Positions 35,754-46,402 of a stretch of 64,000 nt of DNA are shown here, piece by piece. The stretch is taken from the NCBI RefSeq assembly GCF_022919115.1, contig NZ_CP095072.1, forward strand, positions 1,612,001 through 1,676,000. Direction: 5' to 3'. Below the pieces are notes generated by a model that was not told the DNA's origin, searched no databases, and worked only from the letters and a program-made list of their open reading frames with translations. Numbering within the stretch: position 1 is the stretch's first letter; each line of letters opens with the position of its first letter. This DNA is from Gracilibacillus caseinilyticus (GTDB taxonomy: Bacteria > Bacillota > Bacilli > Bacillales > Amphibacillaceae). The position numbers and the translations under genes were made by a program.

Positions 35754-36686
35754 ATGCTTGAAACAGATACGTTAAGAAAAGATTTCAAAAGTAAAGTGGC
35801 GGTTGATAATGTCAATCTCTATTTAAAACAAGGAGAATCAGTAGGCTTGCTTGGCCCGAATGGTGCTGGCAAATCCACGTTAATCTCGATGTTGGCAACC
35901 TTATTAAAGCCAACTTCAGGAACAGTGACATGGAATGGCGAAGATATACTAAAAAACACGAATGTGATTCGTCCAATTTTAGGAATGGTACCACAAGAAA
36001 TTGCACTTTATAAAGAATTAACAGCGTATGAGAATGTTAAATTTTTTGGAAAAATATATGGTTTGAGAGGCAAAAGGCTTGAAGAACGAACACAAGCCGC
36101 CTTGGAACTAGTCGGTCTTGCTGATCGTCAGAAAGAATTAGTGAAGACATATTCTGGGGGTATGCAGCGCCGTATTAATATTGCGGTCGCCTTATTACAT
36201 GAACCTGCGGTTATCATTATGGATGAGCCGACAGTAGGGATTGACCCACAATCACGATTTTATATTTTGGATATGGTCAAAAAGCTTAAAGAAGAAAAAG
36301 GAATGACCGTCCTGTACACCTCCCATTACATGGAAGAAGTGGAAAAGTTGTGTGATCGCATTTACATCATGGATCACGGTAAAATCATTGCGACTGGTTC
36401 AAAGGAAGAATTGATCAGCATTTTGTCTTCAGAAGAAATGATTAAGCTGGAGTTAGATCAAGCAACTGTTGCGTTTAAAGAAGCACTTCGAGCTCAAAAA
36501 CACATTTTGAAAGTGACTGCTTGGGAAAAGGGACTGCAATTAGTTGTCTCCAAAAACAGTAGAAAGCTAGCGGCTATTTTTCGGTTGGCGGAGGAGCATC
36601 AAATTGCTGTTCATAGTGTACATGTTGCTGTTCCTTCATTGGAGGATGTGTTCCTTCATTTAACCGGGAGAAAACTGCGTGATTAG
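35754..36686 (+). CDS. ABC transporter ATP-binding protein (LnrL-like)
   Basis: A 310-residue ATPase of the DrrA/YfiL type: Walker A GPNGAGKST, signature TYSGGMQRR, Walker B VIIMDEPTVGID, switch His in YTSHYMEE, and a C-terminal extension (about residues 225-310) usual for drug-export ATPases. The ATG at 35754 is preferred because GGGAGGAGG ends 9 bases upstream. The frame is open 105 bases further back, but that part runs over the putative operators. It powers the two permeases that follow. Confidence 0.92.
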   Translation: MLETDTLRKDFKSKVAVDNVNLYLKQGESVGLLGPNGAGKSTLISMLATLLKPTSGTVTWNGEDILKNTNVIRPILGMVPQEIALYKELTAYENVKFFGKIYGLRGKRLEERTQAALELVGLADRQKELVKTYSGGMQRRINIAVALLHEPAVIIMDEPTVGIDPQSRFYILDMVKKLKEEKGMTVLYTSHYMEEVEKLCDRIYIMDHGKIIATGSKEELISILSSEEMIKLELDQATVAFKEALRAQKHILKVTAWEKGLQLVVSKNSRKLAAIFRLAEEHQIAVHSVHVAVPSLEDVFLHLTGRKLRD

Positions 36687-36697
36687 GAGGCAGGTTA

Positions 36698-37951
36698 ATG
36701 ATGGATTTTGTGAAGAAAGATATAATACTCCTGTTGCGTGATCGAACCGAGCTAATGGTGATGATCTTAATGCCGTTTGTATTAATGGTTATTCTAGGCT
36801 TTGCATTAGGTGGAGTCATGGGGGTGAACAACACTGGTGTAGATATTAACGTTGGTTTAATTGATAAAGATAACGAAGAACAAGGACAGAAGCAGTTTAT
36901 TGATCAACTACAATCATCACCTGCATCAAAGGGGTTAGAGAATGCTGCACAAACATTAGCCCCCAAAACAATCTTGACGGAAGTACTGAAAGAAGATCTG
37001 AACGGGATTGTTACGGTTCAAACGATGAAAGAGGACGATGCTGAAGAAGCCATGGCAGCGCAAGAGATAGATGCTATAATCATTATTCCGAAAGATTTTA
37101 CTTATAAGACGCTGACGAACATGCTCCTAGCCGAAAAAGTGACCAGTACGCTGGAAATTAGAAAAACAGAGCGCGCGCATTTTCAAGGGGATATTTTTCA
37201 AACGATCATAGAACAATTTACACACAGAATGAATGTGGAGGCAGCCATTGGCCAGATAAGACAAAAGAATTCTGTTGCATTAGAGGTCGAAAATACTAGA
37301 CAGTACGAAACGGTAACCGATAAAGGACCAATATCGGCAATGGAATATTACACCACTGGGATGGCGGTGATGTTCGCATTCTATGTTGCATCAACGATAG
37401 CTGCTATGGCCTATCATGAAAAGAATCAACAAGTGGTGGAACGAATTTTATTATCAGGTAAGCACCCATTATATTTTTTATTAGGGAAAACGTTCACCAC
37501 AATTGTGATAGTCTTCTGTCAAATATGCATTTTATTAGCGATATCTTCGATTATTTTACAATCCTTTCAACCTTATGACATAGACATGATCAGAAATATG
37601 CTATTGATTTCATTGGTTTATGCAATCACTGTAGGTTCTATAGCTAGTTTACTTGTAGCTTTAACTATTCGTTATCATGAACCATCGATTTCAGGAGTGT
37701 TCTCCAGTGGAATTGTTAGTGTCATGGCATTGTTGGGAGGGAGTATGATTCCTGCTAACAGTTTTCCGGAAGTGATCCAGGAGGTAGGGATTTGGACGCC
37801 GAATGGAATGGCAATGAAGGCTTACATGCTGGTGAATCAAGGTATGTCAATATCAGATGTATTTCCTTATATTACACGTTTATTGATCGTGACAATCGTT
37901 ATCTTATTTATTAGTTTGCTGATTTTTCCAAAAAGGAGGACGCAATCATGA
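36698..37951 (+). CDS. ABC-2 type permease (LnrM-like)
   Basis: A 417-residue membrane protein with an N-terminal helix (about residues 20-42), a large extracytoplasmic domain (about 45-220) and five to six C-terminal helices. AGGAGG stands 7 bases before the ATG. It overlaps the next permease by 4 bases. Together with that protein and the ATPase it should export or flip amphipathic antimicrobials out of the membrane. Assignment to LnrM rests on gene order and layout, not on a search. Confidence 0.88.
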   Translation: MMDFVKKDIILLLRDRTELMVMILMPFVLMVILGFALGGVMGVNNTGVDINVGLIDKDNEEQGQKQFIDQLQSSPASKGLENAAQTLAPKTILTEVLKEDLNGIVTVQTMKEDDAEEAMAAQEIDAIIIIPKDFTYKTLTNMLLAEKVTSTLEIRKTERAHFQGDIFQTIIEQFTHRMNVEAAIGQIRQKNSVALEVENTRQYETVTDKGPISAMEYYTTGMAVMFAFYVASTIAAMAYHEKNQQVVERILLSGKHPLYFLLGKTFTTIVIVFCQICILLAISSIILQSFQPYDIDMIRNMLLISLVYAITVGSIASLLVALTIRYHEPSISGVFSSGIVSVMALLGGSMIPANSFPEVIQEVGIWTPNGMAMKAYMLVNQGMSISDVFPYITRLLIVTIVILFISLLIFPKRRTQS

Positions 37952-39036
37952 GACATATCTTTGTATTACAATGGCAACGATTAAGACGAACACCTTTTAT
38001 GACCATATCAATGATTGCTCTTACTTTTATATTCATTGTGCTCATTGGCGGTGCAAATATGGGGCCACAAACTATCGCAATTCCAATTCACTTCTCGGGA
38101 GATGTTACAGAAGAATCAAAATTATGGTTGAAAGATAAAATGGAAGAATTAGAAGCGTTTTCTTTTGAAGAAACGGAACTGGCTCAAATCAGAGAGGATG
38201 TAGCGTTGGGGAATGTCAGCTTAGGTATTAAATTAGAAGAGGATCAATACACCATAATAGCCAGTACAGAAAATCAAAACCAAATGCTTGTCGATAACCA
38301 TCTTCAGCTCGCTTACTGGGAAAAGCTGAAGCTCGATCAAGTAGCAGCTGAGGACCGTGAGGCAGTAGAAAAGGCATTGCAGCAACCTCCTATTAAGGTA
38401 AAGAGCACCATAGGTGAAACGAGTGGCGATGGCGTGTTATTTGATAATAACTTGCAGGCGTTATTTGGTATGACTCTATTCTTTGCTATCTATACCATTG
38501 TTTTCAGTTTAAGTGAAGTAGCAGAGGAAAAGCAACGGGGAAGCTGGGATCGTCTGATTTTGTCTCCTGTTCGTAAATGGCAAATTTATATCGGGTATCT
38601 AGGATTTGCTTTTGTAATCGGAATGGTGCAAATGATGCTGGTTTTTTTGATGTTTGATCATTTGTTTCATTTTGATATAAGTGACAGTTGGCTTGCTATT
38701 ATTGTGATTTGCAGTTTTTATACGTTTGCGATTGTAGCACTTGGTATGCTGCTAATTGGCCTGGTAAACCGATCGTCGCAATTAAATGCAGTGGTTCCGA
38801 TCATTGCTGTAAGTATGGCAATGTTGGGCGGGGCTTACTGGCCGAGCGAAATTGTGGAAAATCAGGTAGTTCAGTTCGCTTCACAACTCATTCCTGTTAC
38901 GTATGCAATGGATGCTTTAAAGGCAGTAGCGATTTACGGTCATCCATTACAAGACATCACGCAGCCCGTTGTCATCCTGTTTTTAATGGGAGTGTTCTTT
39001 ATGGGGATTGGCATTAACCTAATGGAGCGGCGATAA
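37948..39036 (+). CDS. ABC-2 type permease (LnrN-like)
   Basis: The second permease, 362 residues, has the same layout: N-terminal helix (about residues 18-38), extracytoplasmic domain and a C-terminal six-helix bundle with SVAMAMLGGAYWP-like (here SMAMLGGAYWPSEIV) motif found in this exporter type. It is the last gene of the five-gene unit. A repeat fragment (R5) lies 20 bases after its stop and may serve as a transcript end. Confidence 0.88.
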   Translation: MRHIFVLQWQRLRRTPFMTISMIALTFIFIVLIGGANMGPQTIAIPIHFSGDVTEESKLWLKDKMEELEAFSFEETELAQIREDVALGNVSLGIKLEEDQYTIIASTENQNQMLVDNHLQLAYWEKLKLDQVAAEDREAVEKALQQPPIKVKSTIGETSGDGVLFDNNLQALFGMTLFFAIYTIVFSLSEVAEEKQRGSWDRLILSPVRKWQIYIGYLGFAFVIGMVQMMLVFLMFDHLFHFDISDSWLAIIVICSFYTFAIVALGMLLIGLVNRSSQLNAVVPIIAVSMAMLGGAYWPSEIVENQVVQFASQLIPVTYAMDALKAVAIYGHPLQDITQPVVILFLMGVFFMGIGINLMERR

Positions 39037-39056
39037 TTACTGTAGTGAACATGCAC

Positions 39057-39096
39057 AGGCCAACCACTTCTCGTCTTGTGGGATTGGCCTGCGCTA
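39057..39096. repeat. Intergenic structured repeat, copy R5 (minimal hairpin remnant)
   Basis: AGGCCAACCAC and GATTGGCCT are the base of hairpin A with almost all of the interior removed. The remaining short hairpin lies between two convergent genes. Confidence 0.6.
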
Positions 39097-39137
39097 CTGT
39101 CTTATATATCTGATGTGGTACTTTCTAATGATCTGAT

Positions 39138-39872
39138 CTAATTATTACCGCCTATTTGTATTCCTCTTTTCATACTGTATATAGTGGTGACTATCAATAG
39201 GATGAAGGCACAGGCATAGGCTGTTACGGCGACGTTCATATAATCCGCTTGGTTCTTGACGCCTATTCCGATAAATGCCCAAATGAACACTAGTACATAG
39301 AATATATCCTTTTGATTCCAAAGAAAAAACAGGGCTAATAACGTAGCAACGATAATCATCACCATTGTCCAGAAAACGGCATGCTGATCCCATCCGATGT
39401 AAACCAGGTAATAGCTGATATTAGCAATGGTTGCAACACTGATCCAGCCTAAATAAATCGAAAAGGGTAAGATATCAAAGGTTGAATTTTTCACTTGTTT
39501 AGCACGTAAATACAGTACGATCAAGATTGTTAAAAGACCGATCATCAAGATCGTACTCAGCCAAAAAATCTGATAATGCCAGCTAAGTAGCCATCCAACA
39601 TTTAGAATGGAACTTATCCAGAATAATTCGCTGCATGCCTGATAAATAGGGGCATATCGTCTGTTTTTTGGCAGCTGGGCAAACACCCAGATAGCAAGTA
39701 ATAGATAAATAAGCCCCCAAATACTAAAAACATAGCCTGCTGGAGTAAATAAAACAGTCAGTTGATTAGATATTTCTCCTGTTGTCATGCCGTTTATCGG
39801 TATGATATTTGCCAATGCATTGATAACTACTACAAGTGATAAAGCGGTCAAGTTAATCCAAAAATTCCTCAA
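39138..39872 (-). CDS. TspO/MBR-like tryptophan-rich membrane protein
   Basis: A 244-residue protein with about seven hydrophobic helices. The N-terminal part NALANIIPINGMTTGEISN followed by FTPAGYVFSIWGLIYLLL is typical of the TspO/MBR-related tryptophan-rich sensory proteins of Firmicutes; Trp residues recur in helices 3-6. Its start overlaps the photolyase stop by 4 bases. Pairing with photolyase is recurrent in Gram-positives, which suggests a role in light or porphyrin responses, but the exact function is not established. Confidence 0.8.
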   Translation of the reverse strand: MRNFWINLTALSLVVVINALANIIPINGMTTGEISNQLTVLFTPAGYVFSIWGLIYLLLAIWVFAQLPKNRRYAPIYQACSELFWISSILNVGWLLSWHYQIFWLSTILMIGLLTILIVLYLRAKQVKNSTFDILPFSIYLGWISVATIANISYYLVYIGWDQHAVFWTMVMIIVATLLALFFLWNQKDIFYVLVFIWAFIGIGVKNQADYMNVAVTAYACAFILLIVTTIYSMKRGIQIGGNN

Positions 39873-41284
39873 TGGTTATTTGCCTCCTTTTTAAGCTGCT
39901 TGAAAGCTTCTAAAGCACGCTCTCTCGCATATTGGTGTTCAACGATTGGAAGTGGATAGTCTTTACCTAGTGTTATACCAGCCTCTTGTAATACTCCCTC
40001 CGGTGCCTCCCAAGGGTGGTAAAGGTATTCGAGGGGGAGGTTTCGCAATTCTGGAAGCCAGTTTCGCATATAGGTTCCATCTGGATCGAATTTCTCTGCT
40101 TGTTTTACAGGGTTGAAAATTCGAAAAAAGGGTGAAGAATCGAATCCGGTTCCTGCGACCCATTGCCATCCCATCGTATTATTCGCTAAATCATGATCCA
40201 CTAACATCCGTGAAAACCAGGCTTGTCCATCCAGCCAATGGATTAACAGGTGCTTCACCAAAAATGAACCGGTAACCATACGAACGCGATTATGCATATA
40301 ACCTGTTTCTAAGAGCTCGCGCATACCGGCATCAACCAAGGGATAACCGGTTAGTCCTTTTTTCCAACTATCGAGTAACAGAGGATCCGGTTCCTGCCAT
40401 TGAAACGCTTGGAACTTTGGCTGAAGTGGTTTATCGATAATTTGCGGGAAAAATGTTAGCTGATGATAGGCGAATTCACGCCATACAAGCTGCTTCAAAA
40501 ATGTTTCTGTGCTTTCTTCCATTGTATGTTGGAATCGATTTTCCATGCTGGTAATCTCTAATGCTTCCTTTGCTTCATGCCAGATTAGCTTTGGACTGAT
40601 CTCACCATGTGATAAATGGCCAGATAAAAGAGACGTAGCATCGATTCCTGGGAAATCACGATATTCCTGGTAATGGTTTATTTGATCATGCAGGAATTGC
40701 CGCCATTTATTTAACGCTTGTCGCTCACCTGCTTGCCAATACGTGTTTAATGGTGACTTTGGAGCATGTGGTATGGCCGAGGCTTTGCCGTTATACCAAT
40801 CCACCTTATGTGGTACCGGAAAAGGTTTTGCTATCGGTAAAGAACGCAAGCTTTTCCAAAAGGATGTAAACACTTTGTATGGCTGTTTTTGTTTGTTTAA
40901 AATGGTACCAGGCTCGGTAAGCACGTTCCCGTGAAACTGTCTGACAGGAACAAATAGGTTTTCTTTTATTTGTTCGTCTTGTTCACGGCTCCCTGGCCCG
41001 TATTGATAATGACAATATACCGCATCTGCTTCAAATGTTTGGACAACCTCTGGTATGATACGAACCGGCTCACCATGTTTTATCACCAAAGTGGCACCTT
41101 TATCTCGTAATTGCTGTTGAAAGGCTGTGAGCGCCTGCAGACTGTACCATTCACTGTTGGTATGCTCTGTTTCATTATGTATATAAAGGGGTATCACTTT
41201 GCCGTCCAAAGCGGCATGATAAAGGGCAGGATGATCCAGTATACGCAAGTCATCTCTGAACCAAACAATTATTGTTTTACTCAT
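39869..41284 (-). CDS. phrB: Deoxyribodipyrimidine photolyase
   Basis: A 471-residue light-driven DNA repair enzyme that splits cyclobutane pyrimidine dimers. N-terminal antenna domain from IIVWFRDDLRILDHPAL; C-terminal FAD-binding helical domain with LVWREFAYH, GYPLVDAGMRELLETGYMHNR (cut: the key residues are the Asp-Ala-Gly-Met and Asn-Arg-Val-Arg) and NNTMGWQWVAGTGFDSSP. These are the class I photolyase signatures. The ATG at 41284 is preferred over a GTG nine bases upstream because that GTG is part of the GAGGTG ribosome site. Confidence 0.95.
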   Translation of the reverse strand: MSKTIIVWFRDDLRILDHPALYHAALDGKVIPLYIHNETEHTNSEWYSLQALTAFQQQLRDKGATLVIKHGEPVRIIPEVVQTFEADAVYCHYQYGPGSREQDEQIKENLFVPVRQFHGNVLTEPGTILNKQKQPYKVFTSFWKSLRSLPIAKPFPVPHKVDWYNGKASAIPHAPKSPLNTYWQAGERQALNKWRQFLHDQINHYQEYRDFPGIDATSLLSGHLSHGEISPKLIWHEAKEALEITSMENRFQHTMEESTETFLKQLVWREFAYHQLTFFPQIIDKPLQPKFQAFQWQEPDPLLLDSWKKGLTGYPLVDAGMRELLETGYMHNRVRMVTGSFLVKHLLIHWLDGQAWFSRMLVDHDLANNTMGWQWVAGTGFDSSPFFRIFNPVKQAEKFDPDGTYMRNWLPELRNLPLEYLYHPWEAPEGVLQEAGITLGKDYPLPIVEHQYARERALEAFKQLKKEANNH

Positions 41285-41360
41285 TGTAGGCACCTCGCTA
41301 TTCTACTTGTAGTATACCCGTTATTATTTCTTATGAACGTGAAAAAGTAAGGAGATGAAT

Positions 41361-41803
41361 ATGAACCCGCTTTTATTTAACTATTACAAGCGAATGTTGC
41401 TGACATCACTACAAAGTCAGGTCTTGTTTCTTTTCAAACAAGACATAAATATCTGCTAATGGCACTAGCGCCAGCCAGACAAAAAGAGATTGGACAAATA
41501 ATTGCCAATCATCAAAAGTTAGAAATGACAGATATATACGAAAAAATGCATGGGTTGGTTGAATCAATAAATGAAGCTCCTTCTCGTGGGGCGGTTGTGA
41601 AAGCAATCAGTCATATGTTTGGTTATTTCCGCGAGGATTTAACCGTAGAGGAAAAGAGGAATTTTATGGAAATACTTTCAAAGTATCGTGAAGGCAGCTT
41701 ACAACTTCAAGAGCTGTTGCGACAAATGACAGATTGGGCATGGCTATTTCAGAAAAATTATATTCAAGCCCAATCGATTCTATCCGGATTAGGCGAGGAC
41801 TGA
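41361..41803 (+). pseudogene. DUF1722 (YbgA-type) protein, frameshifted near its start
   Basis: From the ATG at 41361 (GGAG 6 bases upstream) the frame gives MNPLLFNYYKRM. The family sequence ITTKSGLVSFQTRHKYLLM, leading into ALAPARQKEIGQ, then continues in another frame to the stop at 41803. One base is missing at about 41396-41403. With one base restored the protein would be about 147 residues, a stand-alone DUF1722 domain. In other bacteria (for example E. coli ybgA) this domain lies beside the photolyase gene, as here, head to head. If the shift is real, a shorter product could start at the ATG 41459, but it would lack the conserved RHKYLLM part. Confidence 0.75.
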
Positions 41804-41854
41804 TGATAAGAAAAAAGAAACAGCCTAACTGGCATGGCTGCTTCTTTCCTTGGC

Positions 41855-42469
41855 TTAATTTTGGATATATTTTTCGAATACTTCACCGAAATCCTTACGA
41901 GTGTTCTCGTTGTAAGTAGCTTGGAACCAGTCATAGGCAAAATGGGTTGCTTTCTCAAACTCGGTTGCAACATTACCATCATGGAATCGGTTGTCGGTAA
42001 AAAGAGACTGTGAAATTTGTAAACTGTCTTTGGCAAAATCTTTCATTCGTTCGTGTTCATCCTGAATGTGTGAGATTTTTACTAATGATTTATATAAGTC
42101 AGCGATCGCCTCGCCTTCTTTTTTGTCGATATCAACAGAAAGAACCTGGTTGCCGATTGAAAATTTAATTTCTAAATCTAAATCGATTGTTCCAGCTGTT
42201 TCCACGGAAACATTGCGAATTTGATGCTGGTAGTAATCATAGCGGAAGATGTTTCGTTTACTGCTGGATGCTTTTTCACCGTCCAGATGGATCAAAGCGC
42301 GATTAGTAAAGCAGTATTCATCTGATTTTGATTTGATCAGAAAATGAATCTTTTCCCCATCCTCATGCAATACATAATCGTCAGAGTCTGTTTTGTCAAA
42401 ATCTTCTGGAAGAATGATTTTACCAATATCACTTAATCCTAAAGCGTCACTTGCAATTTTTTTGAACAT
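41855..42469 (-). CDS. yvbH: PH-domain protein, YvbH type
   Basis: A 204-residue cytosolic protein with an N-terminal bacterial PH domain (about residues 5-115, MFKKIASDALGLSDIGKI and then YVLHEDGEKIHFLIKSK) and a C-terminal helical YvbH-like oligomerisation region. The length and opening match Bacillus YvbH. The ATG at 42469 follows GAGGAGGAG by 5 bases; the frame is open 15 bases further only through that site. Function is unknown. A 22-bp palindrome lies 17 bases before the start codon. Confidence 0.85.
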   Translation of the reverse strand: MFKKIASDALGLSDIGKIILPEDFDKTDSDDYVLHEDGEKIHFLIKSKSDEYCFTNRALIHLDGEKASSSKRNIFRYDYYQHQIRNVSVETAGTIDLDLEIKFSIGNQVLSVDIDKKEGEAIADLYKSLVKISHIQDEHERMKDFAKDSLQISQSLFTDNRFHDGNVATEFEKATHFAYDWFQATYNENTRKDFGEVFEKYIQN

Positions 42470-42485
42470 GTAACTCCTCCTCAAT

Positions 42486-42507
42486 GTTAATATACATATA
42501 TATTAAC
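42486..42507. promoter_or_regulatory. 22-bp palindrome upstream of the yvbH-like gene
   Basis: GTTAATATA-CATA-TATATTAAC is a perfect 9-bp inverted repeat just ahead of the ribosome site, in the place of an operator or a 5' mRNA hairpin. Confidence 0.4.
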
Positions 42508-42533
42508 GTATTTTGCCCACGACAAGAAGTAAT

Positions 42534-42885
42534 TCATGAACGAATGTCATTATTTTTTCTAGTACGCCAAAGAATTCCACCGAGCAGCGCGGTAAAATAG
42601 ATAATTAATGCGAGCATTGTATAAACATACATAATCGGTTGGTCCTGTACATAACCAACCACAGGAATATTTAGAAACGGAAATCCGAATAGTAATGCCG
42701 TCCCACTTCCTATGACAAGGTTGTCCGTCGTATTGGATTGGAATTTTGGATCCACTGCTTTGACCAGGGCCATGCCGGTTGAAATTGTACCAGTCTGCAT
42801 GCCATAGAACCCAACAATGTTTGGCAACACGTCGTGGGGAAAAGCAGAATAAAGAATTTCGCTTAAGATTGAAAAAGAATGGGTT
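42534..42885 (-). pseudogene. gltS: Sodium/glutamate symporter fragment (C-terminal third)
   Basis: The frame reads VLPNIVGFYGMQTGTISTGM, ALVKAVDPKFQSNTTDNLVI and GSGTALLFGFPFLNIPVVGY to the stop at 42534. This is the end of GltS-type Na+/glutamate symporters, including the GMxTGTxSTG hallmark. Only about 115 of some 400 residues remain: to the right the frame runs into repeat copy R6, and the rest of the gene is not found before gdhA. The exact break lies between 42860 and 42885. The transporter is non-functional. Its neighbour gdhA fits an original glutamate theme. Confidence 0.8.
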
Positions 42886-43396
42886 CTTATAATGCGGATT
42901 ATGTGAACTAGCTTCGTGGTAATTTTGAAATGACTCATGTGCTGGGATACCACTCCGGCCAACAACTTCGCGTCCTGCGGGGCACGGCTGAAGATCCCGC
43001 GGGAGTCTAGGTGGTTCGTCCTGCGCTAATGTTTAAGCTCTACAATTGTTGTAAGAGATAGTATTTTGAGCTGTACCCATCAGTGTCCATACTTGATTCA
43101 AATCATGTATAATGCTTAGCACAACTGCTACTTACTGTTACAAATGTTGTAGAACTTCCCTTATGTGTAGGAAACGCCCCCCTGGGATCAGTCGCGTCTC
43201 CCGCAGTGATGCACCTGTGTCTTCTAGAGAAATGCTTCGAAGTATGCTTCCTCGGCGCAAGGCAGCTAAGAAGTAGTAGCCTAGTTGAGGCCGGCCCACA
43301 GGACGAGGAGCATATTTCCGGAGCTTTGTTAAGCAGATAAAGCCTCAAAATTACCACATTAACATACAGTTCCACTTTACATAATCCGTATTATAG
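42886..43396. repeat. Intergenic structured repeat, copy R6 (joined to the gltS fragment)
   Basis: Inverted ends CTTATAATGCGGATTATGTG (42886) and TTACATAATCCGTATTATAG (to 43396) match the TATAAT-type ends of the family. Hairpin A is shortened (CCGGCCAAC...GGTGGTTCGTCC) and hairpin B is strongly altered. A palindrome ATAATCCGGATTAT (43461-43474) behind it looks like a solitary end. Bases 43397-43514 contain nothing else. Confidence 0.82.
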
Positions 43397-43514
43397 TTAG
43401 CATCGTTTGTTTCATAGAGCATTTGGACATATGCATATGCCAAAGCTTTGCCTTAAATACATAATCCGGATTATTTTTGCGATAAGAGAGAGGAGGATTG
43501 TTACGTATTGCTGA

Positions 43515-44909
<1,395 letters not shown>

Positions 44910-44946
44910 TTAATCTACATAGTGTTGTTCCCTCTCACCGCTTGAC

Positions 44947-46236
44947 TCAAACGGTGCTACTCTCTGAAGTCGCTGCATTGATGTGTTCGATCTTCTTATC
45001 TGAAGGTACAAAATAAAGAATGACCATTCCAATTACAAACAGGATGATTAAGCTTAATATACCCGCATTCGATTTCCCGGTTATCTGAGCGGTAACCCCC
45101 AGTAACAACGGTCCAGTAATGGAAGCGAACTTACCGAAAATATTGTAAAACCCAAAAAATTCGTTGGCATTGTTTTTCGGAATTAATTTGGCAAAATAAG
45201 ATCTGCTTAATGCTTGGAGACCACCTTGTGAAGTAGCAACCAGCATGGCAAGCACCCAAAAATCAAATGCTGTCTCTAAGAAATAGCCATAAATACAGAC
45301 GACCATATATATAATAATGCCAACATTTAACATGCTTTTAGCAGAAAAACGATCCGCTAATTTTCCGTATAACATCGCGAAAGGAGCGGCAACGATTTGG
45401 GTAACAAATAAAACTACTAATAAAACAGTAGAACTGAGACCGACGTCTGTTCCGTATGCGGTCGACATCGAAATAATCGTTCCAACTCCATCGATATAAA
45501 AGAAGTAAGCTATTAGAAACAACGTTAAATATTTATATTGTTTAATATTGCGAATGGTACGAAATAGTCGTTTAAAACTTTGTCTGACTGGCTTTGGATC
45601 TCTTTTTATATAATGCACCTGTTGGACATTTTTTATAATGGGTATAGCAAAAATCGCCCACCACGAACACGTAATCAGAAAGGCTACTTTACTTGCGGTA
45701 GTGCTTGTAATGGGAAGAATCCCTTGCTGGGATAGTAATATTATGGCAATGCTAAGAACAAAAGGGATCGCGCTCCCGATATAACCGAGAGCAAATCCAC
45801 GAGAAGAAATATTATTCATCCGTTTGTCGTCTGTCACATCTACAAGGAATGCATCATAAAAAACGTTCGCACCGGTTGAACCTAAAGATGCCAATGTGTA
45901 AAACACTAACAATAGCAGCCATTCTCCTTCTGGGACAAAAATCAGTGCGAATGTCGAGAAAATGCCCAAACAGATGAAGCTTACAAAAAATTTCTTTTTC
46001 AAGCCTTTATAATCGGCAATCGTCCCTAAGATAGGTCCTAACATTGCCAATATAAAGGTAAAAATAGAAATGGTATATCCTAAATAAGCGGTGGAATCTG
46101 CAGCTTCTACACCTGCTGCACTTGCTTGTGCTTTGTAGAAAATAGGGAAAATAGCAGTTGTTATAATGATGGAATAGGCAGAGCTTCCCCAATCATAAAA
46201 AACCCAACTTTTTTCATGCTTTGATAACTTGTCCAT
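44947..46236 (-). CDS. Atg22/UMF1-type MFS transporter
   Basis: A 429-residue membrane protein with about 12 helices. The start MDKLSKHEKSWVFYDWGSSAYS is the signature of the UMF1 (Atg22-like) branch of the major facilitator superfamily, whose eukaryotic members release amino acids from vacuoles. The substrate of the bacterial proteins is not known. The motif TVLLVVLFVTQIVAAPFAML-like repeat half (residues 250-290) is also conserved. AAGGATGGTG lies before the ATG. It is followed by gdhA 70 bases later and might be co-transcribed. Confidence 0.88.
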   Translation of the reverse strand: MDKLSKHEKSWVFYDWGSSAYSIIITTAIFPIFYKAQASAAGVEAADSTAYLGYTISIFTFILAMLGPILGTIADYKGLKKKFFVSFICLGIFSTFALIFVPEGEWLLLLVFYTLASLGSTGANVFYDAFLVDVTDDKRMNNISSRGFALGYIGSAIPFVLSIAIILLSQQGILPITSTTASKVAFLITCSWWAIFAIPIIKNVQQVHYIKRDPKPVRQSFKRLFRTIRNIKQYKYLTLFLIAYFFYIDGVGTIISMSTAYGTDVGLSSTVLLVVLFVTQIVAAPFAMLYGKLADRFSAKSMLNVGIIIYMVVCIYGYFLETAFDFWVLAMLVATSQGGLQALSRSYFAKLIPKNNANEFFGFYNIFGKFASITGPLLLGVTAQITGKSNAGILSLIILFVIGMVILYFVPSDKKIEHINAATSESSTV

Positions 46237-46337
46237 GTCGTCACCATCCTTGATTTATAAGGTGCGTAGTACTCTTCGTTTTATTTTACTAAAGTTTCTG
46301 ACCAAAAACTTAATAGATCAGAAAAAATTTACAGAAA

Positions 46338-46362
46338 GTTTATTTTTTTTGGAAACGGGTAC
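46338..46362 (+). promoter_or_regulatory. Candidate sigma B promoter
   Basis: GTTTAT (46338-46343), a 13-base spacer and GGGTAC (46357-46362) fit the sigma B pattern GTTTAA-N12-14-GGGTAT with two mismatches, 40 bases before the next gene. No good sigma A -10 is seen in the same place. Confidence 0.45.
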
Positions 46363-46402
46363 ATTATTATCAGTACATCATTAAAATGAGAGGATGATAG
46401 TA

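Noticed and set aside
43103..43375. A 90-codon Ser/Thr/Cys-rich frame in repeat R6
   Set aside because: It lies entirely in the repeat and its composition is unlike any neighbouring protein.
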